Assembly: GCA_964452775.1 (NCBI GenBank)
Contig: CAYVQP010000010.1
Location: 11,754 to 75,753, forward strand
From: JACKCB01 sp964452775
GTDB lineage: Bacteria; Chloroflexota; Anaerolineae; Promineifilales; Promineifilaceae
Length of the DNA stretch: 64,000 nt
Reading direction: 5' to 3'
This document shows positions 17,587 through 26,090 of this stretch, in pieces. Below the pieces are notes generated by a model. It saw nothing but the letters and a program-made list of their open reading frames with translations, was not told the origin of the DNA and did not search any database. Numbering within the stretch: the stretch's first letter is position 1; each line of letters begins with the position of its first letter. Both the position numbers and the translations under genes were made by a program.

Positions 17587-18498
17587 TCAATCGCCCGCCA
17601 GAGCAGCTCTCGCCTGCTCTTCACGCTCACGTTGGGCCGGGGTTGGGCGCAGGTAGATGAACCAGTAGATCAGGCCCACCAGAAGCGCGCCGCCGATGAT
17701 ATTGCCGATCGTTACCGGCAGCAGATTGCGCCAGATGAAGTTCGACCAGGTGAGACCGGCATACGCCGCAGCGTCCAGGCCGGCCGTGGCCAGGAAGGCG
17801 CTATCCGTCTTGATCAGCAAGCCGATGGGGATGAAGTACATGTTTGCCACGCTGTGCTCAAAGCCGGCGGCCACAAAGGCAGTAATGGGAAAGATTATGG
17901 CCAGAATCTTGTCCGTGGCGCTGCGCGCCCCGATGCACAACCAGACCGCCAGGCATACCAGAGCGTTGCAGAAGATGCCGAGGACGATTGCCTGGACGAA
18001 TTCCAGGCCCACCTTCGTGTTGGCGATATTGATTGCGTTGATCCCGACCTGCCCGGCGCCAAAGGTGTATTGCCGGCTGTAGAACATGAGTATGGCGGTG
18101 GCGAGCGAACCGATGAAGTTACCCAGGTAGACCACCGTCCAATTGGTCAGTAGCTTACCGGTGGTGACCTTCTTGCCGGCCCAGGCCATGACGATCAGAT
18201 TGTTGCCCGTGAACAACTCCGCGCCGGCGCCGACGACCAGGATCAGCCCCAGGCAAAAGACGAGCCCGCCGAGCAGCTTGACTACGCCGAATGGCAGCAC
18301 GCCGGCCGCGCCGGCGGTGGCCGTCGTGGAGAAGACGGCCCCCATAGCGATGAACGCGCCGGCCAAAATGCCCAGGGCCATCATGCGCAGCAGGTCCAGC
18401 CGGGACTTGGCGACACCGATGCTCTCAGCTTTGGCTGCCATGTCACGAGGCACCAGCGCGTCAGTAGCGAATCCGACAGGGGCGACATTTTCACTCAT
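17587..18498 (-). CDS. Formate/nitrite (FNT) family channel
   Basis: 303 residues from ATG 18498, with a near-perfect AAGGAGATTG ribosome site. Family signatures are present: GAGAELFTGNN, a conserved NW..YLGNFIGSL, and FEHSVANMYFIPIG with the central His that gates anion transport. About six membrane helices are predicted. FNT channels move formate, nitrite or lactate; placement 29 bases after a formate dehydrogenase gene points to formate (FocA-like). Confidence 0.93.
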   Translation of the reverse strand: MSENVAPVGFATDALVPRDMAAKAESIGVAKSRLDLLRMMALGILAGAFIAMGAVFSTTATAGAAGVLPFGVVKLLGGLVFCLGLILVVGAGAELFTGNNLIVMAWAGKKVTTGKLLTNWTVVYLGNFIGSLATAILMFYSRQYTFGAGQVGINAINIANTKVGLEFVQAIVLGIFCNALVCLAVWLCIGARSATDKILAIIFPITAFVAAGFEHSVANMYFIPIGLLIKTDSAFLATAGLDAAAYAGLTWSNFIWRNLLPVTIGNIIGGALLVGLIYWFIYLRPTPAQREREEQARAALAGD

Positions 18499-18527
18499 TT
18501 CAATCTCCTTCAGTGGTTGCGATATGG

Positions 18528-20642
18528 TTAAATCGCGTAGCTTGTTTGTGCTGTCGCGCCCGATCTTTCGGGCGCTGCTTGTTCTCGTTCGACCCTCACC
18601 GCGCAAACCTTGAATTCCGGTATTTTGGCCGTTGGGTCCACGGCGTCCACGGTCAACAGGTTGGTCGCTGCCTCCGCATAGTGGAAAGTCATGAATATCG
18701 TGCCGATGGGCGAGCGCCTGGTCAGGTGCGCCAGGGCGACAACGCTGCCCCGGCGGGAAGTCACCCGTACCGGTTCATCGTCGGTAATACCCAACTTCGC
18801 GGCATCAACGGGGTTGATCTCTACCTCAGCGTCCGGAGCGATGATGTCAAGGCCCGGCGACCGGCGAGACATGGTGCCTCCGTGCCAGTGGAAGAGCGAG
18901 CGACCGGTGCTGAGGATGAGCGGATATTCATCGTCCGGCTCCTCAGCCGGCGGGCGATAACCAATGGCGCAGAACAGTCCCTTGCCGCGGGTAAATCGCT
19001 CAGTGTGCAAAATCGGCGTGCCGGGGTGCTCTTCGTTAGGGCAGGGCCATTGCAAACCGGCGCGGGCGAGGCGCGGATAGCTCATGCCGGCGTATTGCGG
19101 CGTCACCTTGCGTATCTCCTCGAAGATCGCCTGAGGATCTTCGTAGCGCCAGCCGGCGCCCATGCGATTGGCGAGGTCGGCGACAATTTGCCAATCCGGG
19201 CGAGAGTCGCCGGGCGCTTCCAATGCCGGGCGCACCAGCTGCACCCGGCGTTCGGTGCTGGTAAAAGTGCCGGTTTTCTCTGCGAAGCTGGCCGCGGGGA
19301 GGACGATGTCGGCGAAGTCGGCGGTCTCATTCATGAAAATGTCCTGCACAACGAGAAAGTCGAGCTTCTCCAGCGCTTCGCGCACGTGGCTGAGGTTGGG
19401 ATCGGAGAGCATGGGATTCTCGCCCATGATGTAGACTGCCTTGATCTCTCCACTGAGAGCCTTGTGCATGATTTCAGTGACCGTCAGTCCCGGTGTCGGA
19501 CTCAGCCTTTCCAGGGGGATATCCCAGACGCGGGCGAATTTGGCTCTGTTTGCCTCATCGGCGACCGGTTGGTAGCCGGGATAGACGTTGACCAACCCGC
19601 CCATGTCGCAAGCGCCCTGGACGTTGTTCTGCCCACGCAGCGGATTCAGGCCGGTGCCTGGGCGACCGATGTTTCCGGTGAGCAGCGCCAGGTTGGAGAG
19701 CGCCTTCACGTTGTCCGTGCCGGAGGTGTGCTGGGTGATGCCCATCGCCCAGAAGATGGAAGCGTTGCGCGCCCCGGCATAGAGGCGAGCGGCCTCGATG
19801 ATTTCCTGGGCAGGTACGCCGGTGACGTGGGATGTTCGCTCCGGCGTCCAACGGCAGACGGACTCGGCGAACTGCTCATACCCTTCAGTGCGGGCAGCGA
19901 CGAATTCGCTGTTGCCAAGTCCTTCGGCGATGATCACATGGGCCATGCCGTTGAATAGGGCCACGTCCGTGCCCGGCAGATGGCGCAAATGCAGGAAGGC
20001 GAAATCCGCTAACTCGATGCGGCGGGGATCGATGAGGATCAGCTTCGCGCCGTTGCGCCGGACGGCGCGCTTCATTTGCAGCGCCAGGACCGGGTGCGCT
20101 TCCGTGGTGTTGGAGCCGGTTACCAGAAGGACGTCCGCTTCAGGAATGTCCTGGATGGAGTTGGTCATGGCGCCGGAACCTAGTGTAGTGGCCAGACCGG
20201 CCACGCTACTGCTGTGTCAGAGACGGGCGCAATGGTCAATGTTGTTCGTGCCGATGACCGCGCGGGCGAACTTCTGCAGCAGGTAGTTTTCTTCGTTGGT
20301 GCACTTGGCCGAGGTCAGGATGCCGATGCTGTCCGGGCCGTATGTGTCGCGGATGTGGCTCAGCCGGCTGGCAATGGTATCCAGCGCGACATCCCATCCA
20401 GTCGGGGTGAACTGAGCCTGTCCGTTTTCACCGCTACGCCGCAACGGCTGCGTGAGACGGTCCGGGGCATGGACAAAGTCGAAGCCAAAGCGCCCCTTGA
20501 CGCACAGGCTGCCGCGATTGACGTCATTGTCGAAGCGCCCATCTACGCGGTAGATCAGCCCATCTTTGATGTGCAGGTCGATCTGGCAGCCAACGCCGCA
20601 ATAAGGGCAGGTGGTGGGGACGATACGATCTGCGTTTAACAT
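18528..20642 (-). CDS. fdhF: Formate dehydrogenase alpha subunit, selenocysteine type
   Basis: 704 residues if the TGA at 20219-20217 is read through as selenocysteine (Sec142); conceptual reading stops there otherwise. Upstream part: 4Fe-4S ligands CPYCGVGC and GSLCVKG, ending CARL. Downstream part starts HSSSVAGLATTLGSGAMTN, the normal continuation of FDH after Sec or Cys, and runs through the molybdopterin domains to the C-terminus. Length matches E. coli FdhF (715). ATG 20642 has AAGGAG upstream. The enzyme interconverts formate and CO2 at a Mo/W-bis-MGD site. No NuoEF-like partner follows; an FNT channel does. A frameshift or pseudogene is unlikely because both sides are conserved and in frame. 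Confidence 0.9.
20182..20219 (-). promoter_or_regulatory. Candidate bacterial SECIS hairpin after the FDH Sec codon
   Basis: Reading on the minus strand, UGA is 20219-20217. Six-base arms GUGGCC (20204-20199) and GGCCAC (20193-20188) enclose the loop GGUCU (20198-20194), with a possible lower AGU/ACU stem. The loop and the 18-base distance from UGA match those I recall for E. coli fdhF. Caution: GGU-CU also encodes conserved Gly-Leu, so the match is only partly independent. SelB would bind here; sel genes are not in the window. Confidence 0.7.
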
Positions 20643-20748
20643 ACTCACTCCTTCACTGCTCTTCTGCATGCCGGGCCGCAATCAATACGGCCATCGCTGT
20701 ACATGGATCAGCATAACGGATCGGGGCCGACTCCGTTAGTGACAAGAT

Positions 20749-20780
20749 TCACAAATGCGATTGACAATCGTCACATGTGA
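20749..20780. promoter_or_regulatory. Nested palindrome upstream of fdhF, possible operator
   Basis: CGATTGACAATCG (20758-20770) is a 13-base palindrome centred on A. It is flanked by TCACA (20749-20753) and TGTGA (20776-20780), and CACATGTG (20772-20779) is another palindrome. It lies about 107-138 bases before the fdhF ATG. No transcription factor can be named; redox or catabolite regulators are possible. Confidence 0.35.
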
Positions 20781-20875
20781 GATTGGACCGCAGACGAGGT
20801 AGGATCGAGCAGCCCATTTCCGGATTGATTCCGGAGCGAGCATGTTATTGAGACCAGCCTGTTTCTTAGCGCCGG

Positions 20876-21451
20876 TTAGCCGCTACTATTGACGTAGGGC
20901 TCCACCCACTCCCAGATGGCGTCGTCGCCGGGGACATCCGGCGCGGGCTGATCGGCCGGCCAACAACCCTCGGCCGGCGCTTCCAGGCCCAGCGTGCGCC
21001 GGTTGACGGTGGTCGCGCTGTCGGCGGCGCGCAGGTGTAAGGGGAGTTGCCCGCCGGTGGCCGTCTGATCGCTGTCACAAATAGGGAGGGTGACCACCTC
21101 AGGCTCACCGACGCAGAGCACCAGCTGGACTTCCCCCAGGTTGGATGGGAAGTCGGCCGGGGGAATTATCGAGCGGGCCAGTTCCCACCCCGCGGTTGCC
21201 TGGCGAAAGACGAGTGTAGGATGCAGCGGCGATTGCCGGTCAAAGGTCGCCGCCGCCGGCAGTCCGACGCCCTCACAAACGCGAGCGAACGCGGAAAACT
21301 CCTGGCTCTCCGCGTCGAGATGGCCGGCGTTGCGTACGCCGCGGTAGGCCAATATGGCCAGAACAACGCCGAAGAGGATGGTGACCAACAGGATCGGTAG
21401 CGCGTGTCGAAACGCGTTCCGCCGCTTATCTGGGTGTAGATCAGTTTGCAC
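20876..21451 (-). CDS. Uncharacterised single-TM protein, probably exported
   Basis: 191 residues. One N-terminal helix (ALPILLVTILFGVVLAILAYR) anchors a C-terminal part that faces out and contains Cys in VCEGVG, LCVGEP, ICDSD and GCWPAD, which could form disulfides. I do not recognise a family. It is upstream of fdhF on the same strand but 233 bases away, so a shared transcript is uncertain. It is transcribed divergently from clpB. Confidence 0.6.
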   Translation of the reverse strand: MQTDLHPDKRRNAFRHALPILLVTILFGVVLAILAYRGVRNAGHLDAESQEFSAFARVCEGVGLPAAATFDRQSPLHPTLVFRQATAGWELARSIIPPADFPSNLGEVQLVLCVGEPEVVTLPICDSDQTATGGQLPLHLRAADSATTVNRRTLGLEAPAEGCWPADQPAPDVPGDDAIWEWVEPYVNSSG

Positions 21452-21667
21452 GTTTCCTCAATAGTTAACTTGCCGGGTACCTAAGAGCTACGGGACATTG
21501 CTCGAGATCGTCAAACAAATATCTTATGTCGCGCCAATATCGATCTGATGAATCCGGCATATCCTAAACTCGAGCGCCCTGCATGTGCAAGGTGAGCAGC
21601 CGCTTGCCCGGCACACCTGATGGAGCAATTCTATAGCATGGCGCATCAGCGACGAGGTGAAAGATAA
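21452..21667. other. Divergent intergenic region before clpB
   Basis: No gene is seen. I found no CIRCE (TTAGCACTC...GAGTGCTAA) and no HAIR site. A weak TTGCTC/TATCTT pair with 16-base spacing lies near 21497-21524. The region ends with a weak ribosome site (GAGGTGAAAG) before the clpB ATG. Confidence 0.3.
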
Positions 21668-24241
21668 ATGAATCTAAACAAGTTTACGCAGAAGGCGCAG
21701 GAAGCGGTGCTCAACGCGCAGACGCTGGCTGAGGAACGCAATCACAGCCAGGTGGAGCTGTTGCACTTGCTGGCATCCTTGTTGGCGCAGGGCGACGGCG
21801 TTGTGCCGCAACTGGTCAACCGCATCGGCAGCAACGCGCAGGCGTTGGCGGCATCCGTGGCCGGCGAGCTGAATAAGCTGCCCCGCGCCTATGGAACGAC
21901 GACGCAGACCGGCCTGTCACGTGAATTGGCGAACGTCATCCGCTCCGCAGAACGCGAAGCCGACAGAATGAAAGACGAATATGTCAGCACTGAGCATCTC
22001 TTCCTGGCCCTGGTAGATGTGGCCGGCGAAGCGCGTTCGCTGGCCGGCTTGAAAGGGATGTTGCCGGATCGCGACCAGGTGTTGCAGGCGTTGACCGCTA
22101 TCCGCGGCAGCCAGCGAATCACGTCGCCCAATCCGGAATCCACCTATGAGGCGCTGGCCAAATATGGGCGCGACCTGACTAAACTAGCCCGGCTAGGCAA
22201 GCTCGACCCGGTGATCGGCCGGGATGAGGAGATCCGGCGGGTCATCCAGGTGTTGAGCCGGCGCACCAAGAACAACCCGGTTTTGATCGGCGATGCCGGC
22301 GTGGGCAAGACCGCCATTGTGGAAGGGCTGGCGCAGCGGATCGTGAACGGCGATGTGCCGGAAGGAATGAAGGAGAAGGAGCTGATTGCTCTGGACCTGA
22401 GCAGCCTGGTAGCCGGGGCGAAGTTCCGCGGCGAGTTTGAAGAGCGGCTGAAGGCGGTGCTGAAGGAGATCACCGAGAGCGACGGGCAGATCATCCTGTT
22501 CATTGACGAATTGCACACGATGGTCGGGGCCGGCGCGGCGGAAGGCAGCATGGATGCCAGCAATATGCTGAAGCCGATGCTGGCCCGCGGCGAGTTGCAC
22601 ACGGTTGGCGCGACAACGCTGGATGAGTACCGCAAGTACATTGAGAAGGATGCTGCCCTGGAGAGGCGCTTCCAGCCGGTGTTTGTTGATGAGCCGTCGG
22701 TGGAGGATACGATTTCGATATTGCGCGGCCTGAAGGAGCGTTACGAACTGCATCACGGGGTACGCATCCAGGATGGAGCGGCGATCGCGGCGGCGGTGTT
22801 GTCCCATCGCTATATCACCGACCGGCAGTTGCCGGATAAGGCCATTGACTTGATTGATGAGGCGGCCAGCCGGCTGAAGATGGCAATTGACTCCAAGCCG
22901 GCAGACCTGGACAAGGTGGACCGGCAGATATTACAACTGGAGATCGAGCGCGAGTCGCTGCGGAAGGAGCGAGACGAGGCGTCGAAGACGCGCCTGAACA
23001 ACATTGACGCCGAAATCGCCGAGCTGCGTGAGGTCGCCAATGGGCTGCGGGCGCAATGGGAGACGGAGAAAGCGGCAATTGGCGAAATGCGGGCGACGAA
23101 GGCGCAGCTGGATGAAACGCGGGTGAAGATCGAGCAGGCTGAACGGCAAATGAACCTGGAAGAAGCGGCCCGGCTGCGTTATGGCACGCTGGCTGACCTG
23201 GAGCGGCGATTGGCGCAAGAAGAGGTCCGGCTGAAAGAGTTGCAGGCCGGAGGCGCGCTGCTGAAGGAAGAGGTTGACGCGGAGGATATCGCCGACATCG
23301 TCTCGAACTGGACGGGTATCCCGGTGAGCAAGCTGCTCGAAGGCGAGGTAGAGAAGCTGCTGAAGATGGAAGAGCGCCTCCACCGGCGCGTGATCGGGCA
23401 GGATGAGGCCATCCGAGCCGTGGCCAGCGCGGTGCGTCGCTCGCGGGCAGGTCTGCAGGATAGCGCCCGGCCAGTGGGATCGTTTATCTTCCTCGGCCCG
23501 ACGGGAGTGGGCAAGACGGAGTTGGCCCGCGCGCTGGCGGAGTTCCTCTTTGACGACGAGGACAACATGGTGCGCGTGGACATGAGCGAGTACCAGGAGC
23601 GCCACGCCGTCAGCCGGCTGATTGGCGCGCCGCCGGGTTACGTGGGCTATGACGAAGGTGGGCAATTGACAGAAGCGGTGCGCCGGCGACCGTACTCAGT
23701 GGTGTTGCTGGATGAGATTGAGAAGGCGCACCCCGATGTCTTCAACACCCTGCTGCAGTTGCTTGACGATGGCCGGCTGACCGATGGGCAGGGGCGGACG
23801 GTCAATTTCCGCAACACCGTGGTGATCATGACCAGCAACATCGGCAGCCAGTATTTGCAGGGCGATCGATATGACGCCGAAGCGGCGCTACAGGCGTTGC
23901 GGGCGCACTTCCGGCCGGAGTTCCTGAATCGGGTGGATGATGTGATCGTTTTCAGCAGCCTGAGCCGGGAGGACCTGGCGGCAATCGTGGAAATTCAGGC
24001 CGGGCGGTTGCGCGATCTGCTGGCCATCCGGCAAATGTCGCTGCGCTTCACGGAGCGGGCCAGAGAGTATCTGGCCATGAAGGGGTATGATCCCACCTTT
24101 GGCGCGCGGCCGCTGAAGAGGCTGCTGCAGCGAGAGGTGTCTGATCCGCTGGCTCTGGCCATATTGGAGGGTCGGTTCCGCGATGGAGACGCCATAGTGG
24201 TGGACGCGAACGCACAGGGCTTGACCTTCAGCAAAGGTTAA
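21668..24241 (+). CDS. clpB: ATP-dependent disaggregase ClpB
   Basis: 857 residues, full length. Order: Clp N-domain (MNLNKFTQKAQEAVLNAQTLA), NBD1 with Walker A GDAGVGKT near residue 208, the middle coiled-coil domain that marks ClpB rather than ClpA/C (about 395-530), NBD2 with Walker A GPTGVGKT near 610, and the C-terminal domain. No IGF/L loop for ClpP is seen. It works with DnaK to pull apart protein aggregates. A strong terminator follows. Confidence 0.97.
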   Translation: MNLNKFTQKAQEAVLNAQTLAEERNHSQVELLHLLASLLAQGDGVVPQLVNRIGSNAQALAASVAGELNKLPRAYGTTTQTGLSRELANVIRSAEREADRMKDEYVSTEHLFLALVDVAGEARSLAGLKGMLPDRDQVLQALTAIRGSQRITSPNPESTYEALAKYGRDLTKLARLGKLDPVIGRDEEIRRVIQVLSRRTKNNPVLIGDAGVGKTAIVEGLAQRIVNGDVPEGMKEKELIALDLSSLVAGAKFRGEFEERLKAVLKEITESDGQIILFIDELHTMVGAGAAEGSMDASNMLKPMLARGELHTVGATTLDEYRKYIEKDAALERRFQPVFVDEPSVEDTISILRGLKERYELHHGVRIQDGAAIAAAVLSHRYITDRQLPDKAIDLIDEAASRLKMAIDSKPADLDKVDRQILQLEIERESLRKERDEASKTRLNNIDAEIAELREVANGLRAQWETEKAAIGEMRATKAQLDETRVKIEQAERQMNLEEAARLRYGTLADLERRLAQEEVRLKELQAGGALLKEEVDAEDIADIVSNWTGIPVSKLLEGEVEKLLKMEERLHRRVIGQDEAIRAVASAVRRSRAGLQDSARPVGSFIFLGPTGVGKTELARALAEFLFDDEDNMVRVDMSEYQERHAVSRLIGAPPGYVGYDEGGQLTEAVRRRPYSVVLLDEIEKAHPDVFNTLLQLLDDGRLTDGQGRTVNFRNTVVIMTSNIGSQYLQGDRYDAEAALQALRAHFRPEFLNRVDDVIVFSSLSREDLAAIVEIQAGRLRDLLAIRQMSLRFTERAREYLAMKGYDPTFGARPLKRLLQREVSDPLALAILEGRFRDGDAIVVDANAQGLTFSKG

Positions 24242-24266
24242 CCCGCCCGCGGCGACATGAGGAACA

Positions 24267-24296
24267 AAAAAGGCGTGGTCGCGACCACGCCTTTTT
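24267..24296. terminator. Bidirectional intrinsic terminator after clpB
   Basis: Perfect 30-base palindrome: GGCGTGGTC...GACCACGCC flanked by A5 and T5 (24267-24296). It serves clpB on the plus strand and tRNA-Ser on the minus strand. Confidence 0.9.
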
Positions 24297-24306
24297 CGTT
24301 TGCCAG

Positions 24307-24393
24307 CGGACGGGGTGGGATTTGAACCCACGGTACGGCAAGCCGTACACAGCATTTCCAATGCTGCACCATAAGCCTCTCGGTCACCCGCCC
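24307..24393 (-). tRNA. tRNA-Ser (GGA anticodon)
   Basis: 87 bases, with the long variable arm typical of serine tRNA. Acceptor 5' GGGCGGG pairs with 3' CCCGTCC (one G-U), the T-arm is GTGGG-TTCAAAT-CCCAC, and the anticodon loop TTGGAAA gives GGA, reading UCC and UCU codons. The CCA end is not encoded. It lies between a terminator and its own promoter (24428-24456). Confidence 0.95.
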
Positions 24394-24427
24394 TGGACCA
24401 TCCGGCTGAATGGCATAAGTTGGTCAG

Positions 24428-24456
24428 ATTATAGCAGAACCACAGTTGACTGTCAC
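24428..24456 (-). promoter_or_regulatory. Promoter for tRNA-Ser
   Basis: On the minus strand, GTGACA (24456-24451), 17-base spacer, TATAAT (24433-24428) with an extended TGC. About 35 bases upstream of the mature tRNA 5' end. Confidence 0.75.
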
Positions 24457-24471
24457 TTTCCGAAACGATGG

Positions 24472-25086
24472 TCAACTGAGTCGGCCATCCAACTCCAGTT
24501 GCGCGGCGTCACCTTGCATGGCGGTCAGTACGTTGCCAATATGAGTCCACAGATCGAGTTGGTCGTCGAAGCAGACCCGGCTGAAGTCCGCGGTCACCTC
24601 CACCACATGATCGCGATCCACGCCGCCGGCGAAGCGACGATCCTTCCATTTCTTGCGCACGGACGAGAGGTCAACCTCGCGGATATCTTTGGAGGGGCGA
24701 ACCAGGGCGACGGCGATGAGCAGGCCGGTGATCTCGTCACAGGCCAGTAAGGCGAAGTCAATCGGTTGCGTGCGTTCGACGCCGGTGCCTTCCGTGTAGT
24801 GCGAGAGGATAGTGCGGATCGTCTCCTCGTCCACACCCCGAGAGCGCAGAATCTCCGCGCCCTTGTTGGGATGCTCGCCTAACTGCGGGTGGATCTCCCA
24901 GTCAAAGTCGTGGAGCAGGCCGACCGCCTGCCAGTAATCGGGAGATTGGCCCAGAGCGACGGCGTACCAACGCAGAGCCACACCAACCGCCCAGATGTGC
25001 CGGCGCAGGCCGGCATCCTGCACGAACTCGGTGACTATCTGCCATGCCTGTTCGGGCGTCGGCGGAGCGGGGACCGGCGGGGTCAT
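24472..25086 (-). CDS. HD-domain phosphohydrolase-like protein
   Basis: 204 residues. The metal-binding His/Asp set reads LLRRHIWAVG-type helix His, then GLLHDFDWEIHPQLGEHPNKGAEIL (HD pair underlies the name) and ILSHYTEGTG. Related proteins cleave nucleotide phosphates; the substrate is not clear. Its start overlaps the ricT stop by four bases (25083-25086), so translation is coupled and a link to RicT is possible. Confidence 0.8.
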   Translation of the reverse strand: MTPPVPAPPTPEQAWQIVTEFVQDAGLRRHIWAVGVALRWYAVALGQSPDYWQAVGLLHDFDWEIHPQLGEHPNKGAEILRSRGVDEETIRTILSHYTEGTGVERTQPIDFALLACDEITGLLIAVALVRPSKDIREVDLSSVRKKWKDRRFAGGVDRDHVVEVTADFSRVCFDDQLDLWTHIGNVLTAMQGDAAQLELDGRLS

Positions 25087-25991
25087 GCCGATATGTCGGG
25101 ATCCGCCTTGCGCGCGCCGCAGTCGCAGCCTCCGCCTTCATGCTTGGAGCAGCCGGCGGCGGCTTTCTTCTCCAGCGCTTCCAGCTCTTCGGAAGGCTCC
25201 AACTGCTCGCGGAAGAATTCAACCCGGTTGCCGTCCTCGAACTCCACGACGACTGAATCGCGAATGGCGCGCACGTCAACGACTCTGCCCGGTCCTTTCG
25301 GCGTCTCCACCCGCTTGCCGAACTTGGGCAGCACCTTCTTCGCTTCCACATATTGCTCGTATTCGTAGATCAGGCAACAGCGCAGGCGACCGCACATGCC
25401 GGTGATCTCGTGCGGGTTAAGCGAGATGCCCTGTTCCTTGGCCATGCGGATGGAGACCGGGCTGAACTCGGTGAGGAAGGTGGAACAGCAGCGCGGCTGC
25501 CCGCAGGCGCCGTAGCCGCCGAGGAAGCGGGCTACATCACGCGGGCCAATGACTTGCATCTCGACGCGGCAACGGAAGACGCGCGCCAGAGTCGACTGCA
25601 ACTTCGGTAGACGCAGCTTGCGATTTTCGGTGGTGTAGTAGAAGGTCAACCAGGAGCCGTCATAGCTGTATTCGGCCTTGATGAACTTCACATCCTGAAC
25701 GGCCTGTTCGGCGGCCTTTTCCCGACAAGTGATCAGCGCACCCAGCTCCTTCTCCTGCCATACCTGCTGCATCACCAGTTCTCTGGGCGTGGCAATGCTC
25801 TTGATATTGCGCAGATTGCGGGCATCAAAGGCATGCTCCTCGTCAACGAAGGCGATCACCTGCCCCAATTGCCGGCCGCGCTTGGTTTCGACCACGACGT
25901 GATCGCCGGGGACAACGTCCGTAATGCTACCCGTACTGAAATGGTACAGCTTCCCCAGTTTTTGGAATCGTACTCCAACGACAGCACTCAT
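25083..25991 (-). CDS. ricT: PSP1-domain protein RicT (YaaT)
   Basis: 302 residues with the PSP1 family pattern (VGVRFQKLGKLYHFSTG, GDHVVVETKRGRQLGQV) and Cys-rich cores GGYGACGQPRCCSTFL and GMCGRLRCCLIYE. In B. subtilis, YaaT with YlbF and YmcA (RicAFT) binds 4Fe-4S clusters and FAD and affects RNA processing. This copy has an added C-terminal Cys/His cluster (GCSKHEGGGCDCG). The promoter and ribosome site (AGGAGAT) are close upstream. Confidence 0.93.
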   Translation of the reverse strand: MSAVVGVRFQKLGKLYHFSTGSITDVVPGDHVVVETKRGRQLGQVIAFVDEEHAFDARNLRNIKSIATPRELVMQQVWQEKELGALITCREKAAEQAVQDVKFIKAEYSYDGSWLTFYYTTENRKLRLPKLQSTLARVFRCRVEMQVIGPRDVARFLGGYGACGQPRCCSTFLTEFSPVSIRMAKEQGISLNPHEITGMCGRLRCCLIYEYEQYVEAKKVLPKFGKRVETPKGPGRVVDVRAIRDSVVVEFEDGNRVEFFREQLEPSEELEALEKKAAAGCSKHEGGGCDCGARKADPDISA

Positions 25992-26012
25992 TATGAATCT
26001 CCTATGCGGGAG

Positions 26013-26021
26013 ATTATAGCA
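26013..26021 (-). promoter_or_regulatory. Extended -10 promoter for ricT
   Basis: TGCTATAAT on the minus strand (26021-26013), with only a weak -35 upstream. The expected start of transcription is about 15 bases before the ATG, so the leader is very short. An AATCTCC...GGAGATT palindrome (25996-26015) spans the -10 end and the ribosome site. Confidence 0.6.
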
Positions 26022-26090
26022 GAGTGTCGCCGGCGTGACATTCGCATAGTGGGCCGGCAGAGGGAATAGCCGGCCGCAGCCGGCGACGGA

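Noticed and set aside
17342..17590. 82-codon minus-strand open frame between the FNT gene and the ferredoxin operon
   Set aside because: Overlaps the CCCCGCAG repeat and has no ribosome site or recognisable protein.
18513..19958. 481-codon plus-strand open frame
   Set aside because: Antisense shadow of fdhF.
18528..20642. fdhF as a frameshifted or stop-interrupted pseudogene
   Set aside because: Both sides are in one frame, the codon sits at the Sec/Cys site, and a hairpin follows, which fits selenocysteine better.
21452..21667. CIRCE or HAIR heat-shock operator before clpB
   Set aside because: No matching inverted repeat was found.
25996..26015. RNA hairpin sequestering the ricT ribosome site
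   Set aside because: Half of the palindrome lies in the -10 region and would not be transcribed; it could only be a DNA operator.
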